This document shows positions 30,862-38,641 of a DNA stretch of 48,649 nt, one piece after another. Source of the DNA: an uncultured Sphingomonadaceae bacterium (GTDB lineage: Bacteria > Pseudomonadota > Alphaproteobacteria > Sphingomonadales > Sphingomonadaceae); NCBI GenBank assembly GCA_902806235.1, contig CADCVW010000078.1, positions 1 to 48,649 on the forward strand, given 5' to 3'. Position 1 is the first letter of the stretch, and each line of letters starts with the position of its first letter. A program made the translations under genes and the position numbers. The notes under the pieces were generated by a model that was not told the origin of the DNA, did not search any database, and saw only the letters and a list, made by a program, of their open reading frames with translations.

Positions 30862-31809
30862 CTAGTCTTCAAACGGCTCCACCATCTCGCGCTCGCCCAG
30901 CAGGAAGGCCTCTGCGACCATGCGGAGCGGGCTCAGGTCCACCTCCCGCTCGCCGCGCCCGATCAGTTCGGCGAAGCAGCGGTAGATCGACGCGTACTCG
31001 CCGTTCGCGTCGCCGGGCCGCCCCTCGCCGTCGACCGCGAGCTTCGCCCCGCCCTCGCTGAGCAGCAGCTCACGCCCGCTCTCCGTGCGGATGGCGATGT
31101 CCCACCGCTCGCCGCCGCTGTGCCGCCAGTCGAGCTCGACCGGCACGTCCTCACCGATCGCCGGACTGGCCAGCGTCAGTTCGGCGGAGATCGGCTGCTG
31201 CTTGTTCCCGGGCACGGAGAGCTTGGCCCGCCGAACGAACAGCGGCGCGGGGACGAGCTTCGCCGCGATGCTCAGCGCGTTGATGCCGGGGTCAAACACG
31301 CCGAAGCCGCCCGGCTCCCAGATCCACGCCTGGCCCGGGTGCCACTTCCGCACGTCCTCGCGCCAGCTGATCCGCATCGATCGGATGCGCTCGCCTTCCA
31401 GCGCGCGGCGGGCAGCGTCCACGCCGTGGTTGTGTTGCGCGTGCCAGGTGGCGAACAGCGTCAGCCCGCGTTCTTCCGCGAGCCGCGCCAGCTCCTCCGG
31501 CTCGCCCAGCGTCGCGCCCGGCGGCTTCTCCAGCAGCACGTGCTTGCCCGCTTCCAGGCAGGCGCGCGCGATGGCGAAGCGGGCGCCGGGCGGCGTGCAC
31601 ACTGCGACCGCGTCCAGGTCGGGCACCGCGCGCAGCAGCTCGACCTCGTCCTTGAAATTCGGCACCCTGTCCATCCCCGGCCCGCGCGGGGAGACCGTCG
31701 CGGCGAGGCGGAAGCCGGGCTCGCCCTCAATCGATGGCACGTGCTGGTCGCGCGCGATCTTGCCGAAGCCGACGATGGCGATGCTCCGCTCCCGCTCCGG
31801 CCCGCTCAC
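30862..31809 (-). CDS. gal: D-galactose 1-dehydrogenase (Gfo/Idh/MocA family)
   Basis: Oxidoreductase of 315 residues. The Rossmann N-domain begins SIAIVGFGKIARDQH, then AVCTPPGARFAIA and the substrate/cofactor Lys motif LLEKPPG. The C-domain has FATWHAQHNHGVDAAR and IWEPGGFGVFDPGINALS. These match D-galactose dehydrogenase of the De Ley-Doudoroff pathway, which oxidises D-galactose to galactonolactone with NAD(P). The start is GTG at 31809, which overlaps the aldolase stop (GTGA) and has GGGAAG 7 bases upstream. Last gene of the gal arm; the neighbouring KDPGal aldolase and KDGal kinase support the assignment strongly. Confidence 0.92.
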   Translation of the reverse strand: MSGPERERSIAIVGFGKIARDQHVPSIEGEPGFRLAATVSPRGPGMDRVPNFKDEVELLRAVPDLDAVAVCTPPGARFAIARACLEAGKHVLLEKPPGATLGEPEELARLAEERGLTLFATWHAQHNHGVDAARRALEGERIRSMRISWREDVRKWHPGQAWIWEPGGFGVFDPGINALSIAAKLVPAPLFVRRAKLSVPGNKQQPISAELTLASPAIGEDVPVELDWRHSGGERWDIAIRTESGRELLLSEGGAKLAVDGEGRPGDANGEYASIYRCFAELIGRGEREVDLSPLRMVAEAFLLGEREMVEPFED

Positions 31810-32468
31810 GCCCGCGCTTCCCGCAACCCTGATACGAAGGCGTAGGCCTGCGCCGCGACCTCCTCCCTGCCTTGTCCCGGCTTGTACATCGCCGAGCCGA
31901 TGCCGAAGCCGTCCGCCCCCGCCGCGAGCCAAGGGCCCATGTTGTCCGGCTTGACTCCGCCGACAACGAGCACGGGCGCGTCCTTTGGCAGCACCGCGCG
32001 TTGCGCCTTGAGGACGTGCGGCTCGACGCCCTCCGCCGGGAAAAACTTCAGCGCGTGCGCGCCCGCGCGGAGCGCGGCGAAGGCCTCGCTCGGCGTAAAA
32101 TAGCCCGGCGCGGAGACCAGCCCCGCCGCGACCGTTGCCCGGATCACCTCTGCGTCCGTGTTGGGCGAGACGATCAGCCGCCCGCCGGCGTCCGCCACGC
32201 GGCGCATGTCGTCGACCGTCAGCACCGTCCCCGCACCGACCAGCGCGTGCTCGCCGTGGGAGCGCGCGAGGCGCTTGATGCTCCCGAACGGGTCCGGCGA
32301 GTTCAGCGGCACCTCGATCACCCGGATGCCCGCCTCGTAGAGCGCGTCGGCGACGCCCTCCACCTCGTCCGGGGTGACGCCGCGGATAATGGCGACCAGC
32401 GGGCATTCGGCCATGCGCTCGGCCAGCCCGTGTGGCGCGGGGTTGGCGGGGACGCCCGCCGCGTTCAC
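31806..32468 (-). CDS. dgoA: 2-dehydro-3-deoxy-6-phosphogalactonate aldolase
   Basis: Class I aldolase of 220 residues in the KDPG/KDPGal family: E52 (IEVPLNSP), T-rich LVGAGTVLT, SPNT, and the Schiff-base Lys K141 (ALKFFPAE), then GVKPDNMGPWLAAGADGFGIGSA. It cleaves 2-keto-3-deoxy-6-phosphogalactonate to pyruvate and glyceraldehyde 3-phosphate. VPLNSPDPFGSI and FFPAEG are typical of DgoA rather than Eda. GTG start at 32468 overlaps the kinase stop by 4 bases (GTGA). Middle gene of the gal arm. Confidence 0.95.
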   Translation of the reverse strand: MNAAGVPANPAPHGLAERMAECPLVAIIRGVTPDEVEGVADALYEAGIRVIEVPLNSPDPFGSIKRLARSHGEHALVGAGTVLTVDDMRRVADAGGRLIVSPNTDAEVIRATVAAGLVSAPGYFTPSEAFAALRAGAHALKFFPAEGVEPHVLKAQRAVLPKDAPVLVVGGVKPDNMGPWLAAGADGFGIGSAMYKPGQGREEVAAQAYAFVSGLREARA

Positions 32469-33364
32469 GCCACCCGCTCCGCGATGGCGCGCGCGCCGTG
32501 AAGGAATGCCCGCTCCCCGTCCAGCTCCCGCGCGTCCCGCCCGGCGGCGCGCAGCGCGCGCGCGAACAGCGCAGTCAAACTCGGTCGTCCCATCACGATC
32601 ACTTGGTCCCCTCCTTCGGCCAGCCGCAGCCCGACCCGCAGGTCGTGGCCGATCAGCAGCCCGTTGATATAGGCCCCCGCCTCCGCCCGCGGCAGCCGGC
32701 CGAGCAGCACGCGCGCGCGGACGGAGAAGAGATCGCTCAGCAGCGCGTCGCTCCTGAGCCCTTCGGCGACCCCACGGTCGAAGGCTTCGCCCTCGCCCGC
32801 GTCATCCACGGCCGCGTCCGCGAGCAGGTCGGCGAGGATGCTCCGCTCGCGCAGCAGGGAGAACAGCTCGCCGGTCATCACCGTACGAAAGGAGGCGATC
32901 CGGCCGCCCTGCATCCGCACCCACTTGTTGTGGGTGCCGGGATGGCAGACGAGGCAGTCGGCGGGCACGTCGCCCGCCGCCGCTGCGCCCAAAAGCTGCG
33001 TCTCCTCGCCTCGCATCACGTCGGCGTCGTCGGCTTGTTGCGCCACGCCCGGCACGATCGCCACCCGCCCCTCCTCCGGCCAGGCCAGCCCCGCGGCGAG
33101 CGCGTCGAGCCCTGCCGGGCAGGGCGCGTAGGCGGCCTCCACCCAGCCGCGGTTGGAGCCGACCATGCCCGCCATCATCATCGGCTTGTCGCCGAGCCGG
33201 CGGCGCAGCTGCTCCACTGCCGCGGGGAAGCCGCCGGCCGGGACGGACAGAATGCCGCGGTCGTCCTCTGTCTCGTCGACCAAGCTCCCGTCGGGGGCGA
33301 GCAGGTAGCCCCGCCGGTTGGTCGTCCCCCAATCCACCGCGATGAAGCCGTCCGCCCAAGGCAC
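32465..33364 (-). CDS. dgoK: 2-dehydro-3-deoxygalactonokinase
   Basis: Sugar-acid kinase of about 299 residues. The phosphate-1 motif is FIAVDWGTTNRRGYLL. MMMAGMVGSNRGWVEAAYAPCPAG and CLVCHPGTHNKWVRMQGGRI with FRTVMTGELFSLL are diagnostic of DgoK. It phosphorylates 2-keto-3-deoxygalactonate at C6 with ATP. The start is set at GTG 33364, because GGGAG lies 6 bases upstream; an ATG 11 codons earlier (33397) has no ribosome site. First gene of the minus-strand gal arm, divergent from the glycosidase/dgoD arm. Confidence 0.95.
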   Translation of the reverse strand: MPWADGFIAVDWGTTNRRGYLLAPDGSLVDETEDDRGILSVPAGGFPAAVEQLRRRLGDKPMMMAGMVGSNRGWVEAAYAPCPAGLDALAAGLAWPEEGRVAIVPGVAQQADDADVMRGEETQLLGAAAAGDVPADCLVCHPGTHNKWVRMQGGRIASFRTVMTGELFSLLRERSILADLLADAAVDDAGEGEAFDRGVAEGLRSDALLSDLFSVRARVLLGRLPRAEAGAYINGLLIGHDLRVGLRLAEGGDQVIVMGRPSLTALFARALRAAGRDARELDGERAFLHGARAIAERVA

Positions 33365-33505
33365 GCCGTTCTCCCATTGCCGTTCCCGCCCAAACATCCG
33401 CGCGCCGGGCGGTTCCGTCGGGCGATCGTTCGCGCCGTGCAACCTTTCGCCCACGCGCCGTTTATGCGACCAAACGCGCGCCCCTGAGCCGAAGGAGTAT
33501 CCGTC
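33365..33505. promoter_or_regulatory. Divergent promoter region of the galactose locus
   Basis: About 140 bases separate the kinase start from the glycosidase start and must hold the promoters of both arms. AAGGAG at 33492-33497 is the ribosome site of the glycosidase gene. No clear operator palindrome was found, and no regulator gene lies in the window. Confidence 0.45.
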
Positions 33506-34813
33506 ATCGCCGGCTTTATGTTCGCCACCGGTATCGAGAACAGCATCCCCACCATCCACGGCGGGCGCACACGGGTCGACCAGATGGAGAGCTGCGGCCA
33601 TTACGACCGCTGGCGCGAGGATTTCGACCTCGTGCAGGAGATGGGTATCCCCTACCTCCGCTATGGCCCGCCGCTGCACCTGACGCTGGTGGGGCCCGGC
33701 CGCTACGACTGGAGCTTCGCCGACGAAACGCTGGCGGACCTGAAGCGGCGCGACATCACGCCGATCATCGACCTGTGCCATTTCGGCGTGCCCGACTGGC
33801 TGCAGAACTTCCAAAACCCGGACTTCCCGGCGCAGTTCGCGCTCTACGCCGCCGCCTTCGCCGAGCGTTTCCCGTGGGTGCAACTCTACACCCCGGTCAA
33901 CGAGATGTATATCTGCGCGATGTTCTCCGCCCGCTACGGCTGGTGGAACGAACAGCAGAAGGACGACCGCTCCTTCGTCACCGCGCTGAAGCACATCGTC
34001 AAAGCCAATGTGCTGGCGATGCAGGAGATCCTGAAGCGGCGCGCGGACGCAATCTTCATCCAGAGCGAGAGCAGCGAATATTTCCACGCGGAGAACCCGG
34101 CGGCGATCGGTCCGGCCGAGTTCCTCAACTCGATGCGCTTCCTGTCGCTCGACCTCAACTACGGCCGCCGCGTCGACAGCTAGATGTACGAGTTCCTGTT
34201 CGACAACGGGATGACACGCGAGGAATACCACTTCTTCCTCGGCAACCGGATCAAGCAGCACTGCATCCTCGGCAACGACTACTACCTGACCAACGAGCAC
34301 CGCGTTTCGGCCGACGGGCACACGGTCGCGGCTGGCGACGTGTTCGGATACGACGAGATCACCCGGCAATATTACAACCGCTACCGCATTCCCATCATGC
34401 ACACGGAAACGAACATGGTGGAGGGGCCGACCGGCGAGGAAGCGGTGAACTGGCTGTGGAAGGAGTGGGCTAACGTGCTGCGCCTGCGCAACGTCGGCAT
34501 CCCGACGGTGGGCTTCACCTGGTACTCGCTCACTGACCAGACCGACTGGGACACGGCGCTGCGCGAGGTGAACGGCAACGTTCACAAGGTGGGCTTGTAC
34601 GACCTCGACCGCAACATCCGGCCGGTCGGCCGCGCCTACAAGCAGCTGATCAAGGATTGGGGCACTGTGCTCCCCGCGCAGAGTGTGTGCCTCGTGCTCC
34701 CGGTGGTGCCGCCGTCGCACTACGATAACGCCGCGCAGCGCGAGCAGGCGGCGGACGCGCGCGTGACCATGGCGGCTTCGCGGGCTATCCATCAGGCGCG
34801 CGTGGGGGACTGA
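33506..34813 (+). pseudogene. GH1-like beta-glycosidase broken by an in-frame TAG
   Basis: Two halves in one frame (about 435 codons) meet at a TAG at 34181-34183. The sequence after it continues the same protein directly with MYEFLFDNGMT. The fold looks like a clan-A (GH1-like) glycosidase: FATGIENSIPT at the start, acid/base Glu in LYTPVNEMY (codon at 33902) before the stop, and nucleophile-like Glu in IMHTETN (codon at 34406) after it. Neither half has both catalytic residues. AAGGAG at 33492-33497 is spaced for a start at 33506, where the codon is ATC, not ATG; the next ATG (33518) is too far. Both lesions suggest decay, though a sequencing error is possible. The context suggests release of galactose from a galactoside. 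Confidence 0.8.
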
Positions 34814-34814
34814 G

Positions 34815-35954
34815 GTGAAGATCGACCGCATCGAGACCTTCCTCGTCCCGCCTCGCTGGCTGTTCGTCCGCGTGGAGACCGACGACGGCGCGGTGGGCTG
34901 GGGCGAAGCGAGCCTGGAAGGTCACGCGGAGGCGGTCGCCGGCGCGTTCGAGTCCCTGCGCGACCGCTTCATCGGCCACGACGCCCGGCGCATCGAGGAC
35001 GTCTGGCAGGTCGCCTATCGCGGCGGCTTCTACCGCGGCGGGCCGGTGCTGATGAGCGCGCTCTCGGGTCTCGACCAAGCGCTGTGGGACCTGAAAGGCC
35101 GCGCGCTGGGCGTGCCGACGTGGGAGCTGTTCGGCGGCCAGGTGCGCGAGCGCATTCGCGCCTACGCCTGGATCGGCGGCGACCGGCCGCACGAGATCGC
35201 CGCCGCGGCGCAGACCCGGCGCGAGCAGGGCTTCAGCGCGGTCAAGATGAACGCCACGGCCGAGCTCGACTTCATCGGCACGCCCAAGCTGTTCGACGAG
35301 GTAGTGGAACGCGTCCGCGCGGCGCAAGCCGCTGGGGTGGACGTTGGCCTCGACTTCCACGGCCGGGTGCACAAGGGCATGGCCAAGCAGCTGGCGAAGG
35401 TGCTGGAGCCCTTGGGCCTGCTCTTCATCGAGGAGCCGGTGCTGTCGGAGAACCACGAGGGCCTCGCGCAGATCGCTGGGCTGGTCTCCACGCCCATCGC
35501 GCTCGGCGAGCGGCTCTACTCGCGCTGGGACTTCAAGCGTTTCTTCGAAGCGGCGGCGGTGGACATCGTCCAGCCCGACCTGAGCCACGCGGGCGGGCTG
35601 TCCGAGTGCCGCCGGATCGCGGCGATGGCGGAAGCCTACGACGTCGCGGTGGCGCCGCACTGCCCGCTGGGGCCGCTGGCGCTCGCCGCCTGCCTCCAGC
35701 TTGCTGGAAGCACTCCCAACGTCGCGATCCAGGAGATGTCCCTCGGCATCCACTACAACGTGGGCCACGACCTCCTGAACTTCGTCGTGAACAAGGAGGC
35801 GCTGACCCCGGTGGACGGCAACCTGCCGATCCCGACGGAGCCGGGGCTGGGCGTCACCATCGACGAGGACGCCGTGCGCGAGGTGGCCAAGGAACCGCAC
35901 CGCTGGCGCAACCCGATTTTCCGCCACCCGGACGGCAGCTTCGCCGAATGGTAG
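34815..35954 (+). CDS. dgoD: D-galactonate dehydratase
   Basis: Enolase-superfamily acid-sugar dehydratase of 379 residues (mandelate racemase subgroup). Metal ligands are D180 (GLDFHGRVH), E206 (LFIEEP) and E232 (LGERLYSRW). The general acid/base H182 and the catalytic H282 (APHCPLGP) fit galactonate dehydratase. It converts D-galactonate to 2-keto-3-deoxygalactonate. GTG start at 34815, one base after the stop of the broken glycosidase, so the two were one operon. A premature stop upstream could reduce dgoD expression by polarity or loss of coupling. A strong hairpin follows. Confidence 0.96.
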   Translation: MKIDRIETFLVPPRWLFVRVETDDGAVGWGEASLEGHAEAVAGAFESLRDRFIGHDARRIEDVWQVAYRGGFYRGGPVLMSALSGLDQALWDLKGRALGVPTWELFGGQVRERIRAYAWIGGDRPHEIAAAAQTRREQGFSAVKMNATAELDFIGTPKLFDEVVERVRAAQAAGVDVGLDFHGRVHKGMAKQLAKVLEPLGLLFIEEPVLSENHEGLAQIAGLVSTPIALGERLYSRWDFKRFFEAAAVDIVQPDLSHAGGLSECRRIAAMAEAYDVAVAPHCPLGPLALAACLQLAGSTPNVAIQEMSLGIHYNVGHDLLNFVVNKEALTPVDGNLPIPTEPGLGVTIDEDAVREVAKEPHRWRNPIFRHPDGSFAEW

Positions 35955-35967
35955 GCTGAACGAAGAA

Positions 35968-35997
35968 GGGCGGAGTAGCCCCCCGGCTACCCCGCCC
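35968..35997. terminator. Intrinsic-type terminator between convergent genes
   Basis: GGGCGGAGTAGCC (35968-35980) pairs with GGCTACCCCGCCC (35985-35997) with one mismatch and a 4-base loop. It lies 13 bases after the dgoD stop and about 25 bases past the stop of the convergent small gene, so it can serve both strands. TTAGTTT follows on the plus side. Confidence 0.7.
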
Positions 35998-36022
35998 TGC
36001 TTAGTTTCAGCCCCGATCGGGC

Positions 36023-36328
36023 TCAGCCCACCAGCCGCAGCCGGCCGTGGCCTTCTTCCTCGCGCGCCCGTTCCGCTTCGCGGCGGTTGCGCTCGCGCGC
36101 TTCGCGGAACGCGTGGGCGCAGCGCGCTTCGTGCTCCGCTTCCTCCGCCGTCTGCGGGCGGGAGAAGGAGACGGTCAGGCGGCGACCGAAATGATCGTCG
36201 CCGCGCATCCGCACCTCGGCCTCGCCGCCCGCCGGCAGCGCCGCCCGTACTTCCTGCAACCGTTCAATGAGCCCATCGAGCGATTGAAGGTCGGCGATGT
36301 CGATATACTCGCGTACTTTCCTGGACAT
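36023..36328 (-). CDS. Small charged protein of unknown function
   Basis: Protein of 101 residues. The N-terminal part (about 1-30) looks helical (VREYIDIADLQSLDGLIERLQEVRA in two helices). A middle part suits two or three strands (EAEVRMRGDDHFGRRLTVSFSR). A long Ala/Arg/Glu-rich helix (about 68-95) completes it. No family is recognised and no export signal is seen. ATG at 36328, with GGAGG 9 bases upstream, makes it a well-supported gene. Monocistronic, ending at the shared terminator. Confidence 0.75.
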   Translation of the reverse strand: MSRKVREYIDIADLQSLDGLIERLQEVRAALPAGGEAEVRMRGDDHFGRRLTVSFSRPQTAEEAEHEARCAHAFREARERNRREAERAREEEGHGRLRLVG

Positions 36329-36528
36329 TACAGCATCCTCCCCGGTCCCGGACAAACCGTTGCTGACAGGGCTCGTGTGTAAGCGGAAGAGCGTTTATCG
36401 GGTCTGAACGCGCAGCCCGGAAAGCGTGGCTTCCGCGCAACAAAACCGCAGCATCCGCGGGCCGTGCCGCGCCGGGACGGTGACGCGCGGGAGCGAAGCG
36501 GCCGGCCGGTTCGTTGCCGCCAGCGATC

Positions 36529-37224
36529 ATGGACAGCGTTCCGCCCGTGCCCGTCGAGAGTCCCGCCGCCGAGCGCCGGGCCGAACGCGAGTTGATGGTG
36601 CTGACGGTCGAGAATCTCGCCGCCACCGCTGGGGTGCGCGGGCGCTTGGCGGTCGCGCCGCGCGTGCTGGACGCGATGCGCCGCGTGCCCCGCCACCTGC
36701 TTGTGCCGGAGGAAGCGCGGGCGCAGGCCTACGCCGACCGCGCGCTGCCAATCGGGCACGAGGTCACCATCTCCCAGCCCTTTATCGTCGCGCTGATGAC
36801 GGACCTGGCCGACGTCAGCCCTGGCGACCGCGTGCTGGAGGTGGGCACGGGCTCGGGCTATCAAGCCGCCGTCCTCGCCGCCTTGGGCGCGGAGGTGCGG
36901 AGCATCGAGATCATCGCACCCCTGGCCGAGCGCGCGGCGCGCGACCTGGCGGCGCTTGGCTACCCGGTGCGGGTCCGCCAGGGCGACGGCTACGCCGGCT
37001 GGCCGGAAGCAGCGCCGTTCGACGCGATCGTCGTCACGGCGGGCGCGCCGGAGATCCCGCAGCCGCTCGTTGACCAGCTCAAGCCTGGCGGGCGGCTGGT
37101 GATCCCCGTCCGCTCGGCGCGCGGCGGGGAGGACTTGCTGCTGGTCCGCAAGGCCGCGGACGGGCGGGTGACGCGCGAATCTGTGCTGCCCGTGCGCTTC
37201 GTCCCGCTGACGCGGGAGCCCTAG
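36529..37224 (+). CDS. pcm: Protein-L-isoaspartate O-methyltransferase family
   Basis: SAM-dependent methyltransferase of about 231 residues. The Pcm-specific HEVTISQPFIVALMT (TISQP in place of TISAP) is followed by motif I VLEVGTGSGYQAAVLA, post-I VRSIEI, and motif II/III FDAIVVTAGAPEIPQPLVDQLKPGGRLVIP split over the usual spacing. It repairs isoaspartyl residues by carboxyl methylation in the cytosol. The start is uncertain: ATG 36529 or a later ATG near residue 23; ribosome sites are weak. Its TAG overlaps the stop of the convergent hydrolase gene within CTAG. Confidence 0.9.
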   Translation: MDSVPPVPVESPAAERRAERELMVLTVENLAATAGVRGRLAVAPRVLDAMRRVPRHLLVPEEARAQAYADRALPIGHEVTISQPFIVALMTDLADVSPGDRVLEVGTGSGYQAAVLAALGAEVRSIEIIAPLAERAARDLAALGYPVRVRQGDGYAGWPEAAPFDAIVVTAGAPEIPQPLVDQLKPGGRLVIPVRSARGGEDLLLVRKAADGRVTRESVLPVRFVPLTREP

Positions 37225-37928
37225 GCGAACGCTTCGGCGAAGAAGGCCAGCATCGCGGCCCAGCTCTGCCGGTCGCTTGGCGCGTGGTAGTCCATGCGCG
37301 GATCAGGGCTGCCAGCGACCCCGACGTTGGTGAAGCTGTGCAGCGCGGGGCCGTAGACGTGGAGCTGCCAGTCGGCCCGCGCTTCGCCCATCTCCGCCTG
37401 GAAGGCGGCGACGTCCGCGGGCGGGACGAGCGGGTCCAGCGCGCCGGCGGCGGCGAAGACCTTGGCGCGGATCGCGCCGGGCCCGGCGGGCGCCGGGCTG
37501 GTGAGCAGCCCGTGGAAGCTCGCCACCGCCGCAACGGGCGCTCCGCCCCGCGCGAGCTCTAGAACGGCCAGTCCGCCGAAGCAGTAACCGACCGCGGCGA
37601 TCCGTTCCGGCCCGATGCCTGCCGCGCCCGCGAGCGCGTCCACCCCCGCCTGCACTCGGCGGCGGAAGGCGGGCGGGTTGTTGCGGAGCGCCATCATCGG
37701 CTCGCGGTAGCTGTCGCCGTCGAAGGTGCGGCCTTCGCCGTATAGGTCGGCGACCAGCGCCGCGTAGCCCAGGTCCGCGAACTGCGCCGCGCGCCGCCGC
37801 ACGTTGCCGCCGATCCCGTCGGCCTCGTGCACGACGAGCACCGCGCGGCCGTTCGCCACGCCGTCGGGCCGGTGCAGCTCGCCGCGGCAGCCGAGCGCGC
37901 CGTCCCGGTAGACCAGCGGCTCGCTCAT
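37221..37928 (-). CDS. Dienelactone hydrolase family protein
   Basis: Alpha/beta hydrolase of 235 residues. The nucleophile motif is GYCFGG (C115), with Asp in AGALDPLVPP and His in PALHSFTN forming the Cys-Asp-His triad of dienelactone hydrolases. E36-like VVHEADGIGGN near residue 35 is also typical. It hydrolyses lactones or esters in the cytosol; the true substrate is unknown, as many members are general esterases. The ATG at 37928 overlaps the stop of the upstream GNAT gene (ATGA), so they are coupled. Convergent with pcm, with overlapping stop codons. Confidence 0.93.
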   Translation of the reverse strand: MSEPLVYRDGALGCRGELHRPDGVANGRAVLVVHEADGIGGNVRRRAAQFADLGYAALVADLYGEGRTFDGDSYREPMMALRNNPPAFRRRVQAGVDALAGAAGIGPERIAAVGYCFGGLAVLELARGGAPVAAVASFHGLLTSPAPAGPGAIRAKVFAAAGALDPLVPPADVAAFQAEMGEARADWQLHVYGPALHSFTNVGVAGSPDPRMDYHAPSDRQSWAAMLAFFAEAFA

Positions 37929-38206
37929 CGCCGCTCCGCGACGAGGTCGGCCACCTCCGGGTGCGTATCGACGTAGTGGCGGACGAAGGAGCAGAGGGGC
38001 ACGATCCGCTCGCCGCGCTCGCGCACCTGATCCAAAGCTCCGGCAATCAGCTTCGTGCCGATGCCCTCGCCCTCGTGGCCCTCTGGCACTTCCGTGTGGA
38101 CGAAGCTCAGCACCTGTCCCTCCCGCCGGTAGGCGGCGAGCGCGGTGTCGCCGTCCACCTCCAGCGTGAACGCATTGCGCTCCGGCCGGTCAATCACCTG
38201 CGCCAT
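37925..38206 (-). CDS. Small GNAT-family N-acetyltransferase
   Basis: Protein of 93 residues of the minimal YjdJ/NATD1-like acetyltransferase type: an N-terminal sheet (FTLEVDGDTALAAYRREG), FVHTEVPEGHEGEGIGTKLI with the acetyl-CoA pyrophosphate loop (EGEGIG), then RIVPLCSFVRHYVDTHPE, which is strongly conserved in this group. ATG at 38206, with GAGGAG upstream. First gene of a two-gene unit with the dienelactone hydrolase. The acceptor is not known. Confidence 0.93.
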   Translation of the reverse strand: MAQVIDRPERNAFTLEVDGDTALAAYRREGQVLSFVHTEVPEGHEGEGIGTKLIAGALDQVRERGERIVPLCSFVRHYVDTHPEVADLVAERR

Positions 38207-38286
38207 GCTGCTTCTCCTCTAGACCGCTCGGGAGCGAACCGCGCCGCGATGTGTTCCGTCCCCCGCACCCATCGGGAGAACAGGTC

Positions 38287-38505
38287 ATGAGCACGAGCAA
38301 GCACGGCAAGGTCGAAGAGGGCGAAGGCCCCTTCCAGAGCGACCTCGAGCGCAACCCCGGCATCGGCCAGTCCGGCGGCAGCTTCGCCACCGGCGAGGAC
38401 CCGCTAGAGCTAGAGGCGGACAACACGGAAGAAGGCGACGTGGAGAACGACCCCATGACTGACGGCTCCGTGCGCGAGGCGCGCCTAGGGCGGACGAATA
38501 AGTAG
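38287..38505 (+). CDS. Small acidic protein of unknown function
   Basis: Protein of 72 residues, hydrophilic and rich in Glu/Asp/Gly with few hydrophobic residues, so probably disordered. It contains NPGIGQSGGSFATGEDP and ends ARLGRTNK. ATG at 38287, with GGAG about 9 bases upstream; divergent from the GNAT gene. No family is recognised. Its composition resembles small stress-induced hydrophilic proteins such as the DUF3072 protein at 30.4 kb, but this is only a likeness of composition. Confidence 0.7.
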   Translation: MSTSKHGKVEEGEGPFQSDLERNPGIGQSGGSFATGEDPLELEADNTEEGDVENDPMTDGSVREARLGRTNK

Positions 38506-38641
38506 GGCGAACTGCCTCTCCCCGGACCCCGTCAGCCCTGAGCTCGTTAAAGCGCGGGCCGCATGCGCGCCGGCTGGTGAGCGCATCCAGCTCTTCGACC
38601 AACACAGGGCTGACGGCCTTCTCGCGGCCCCACTTCGAGGC

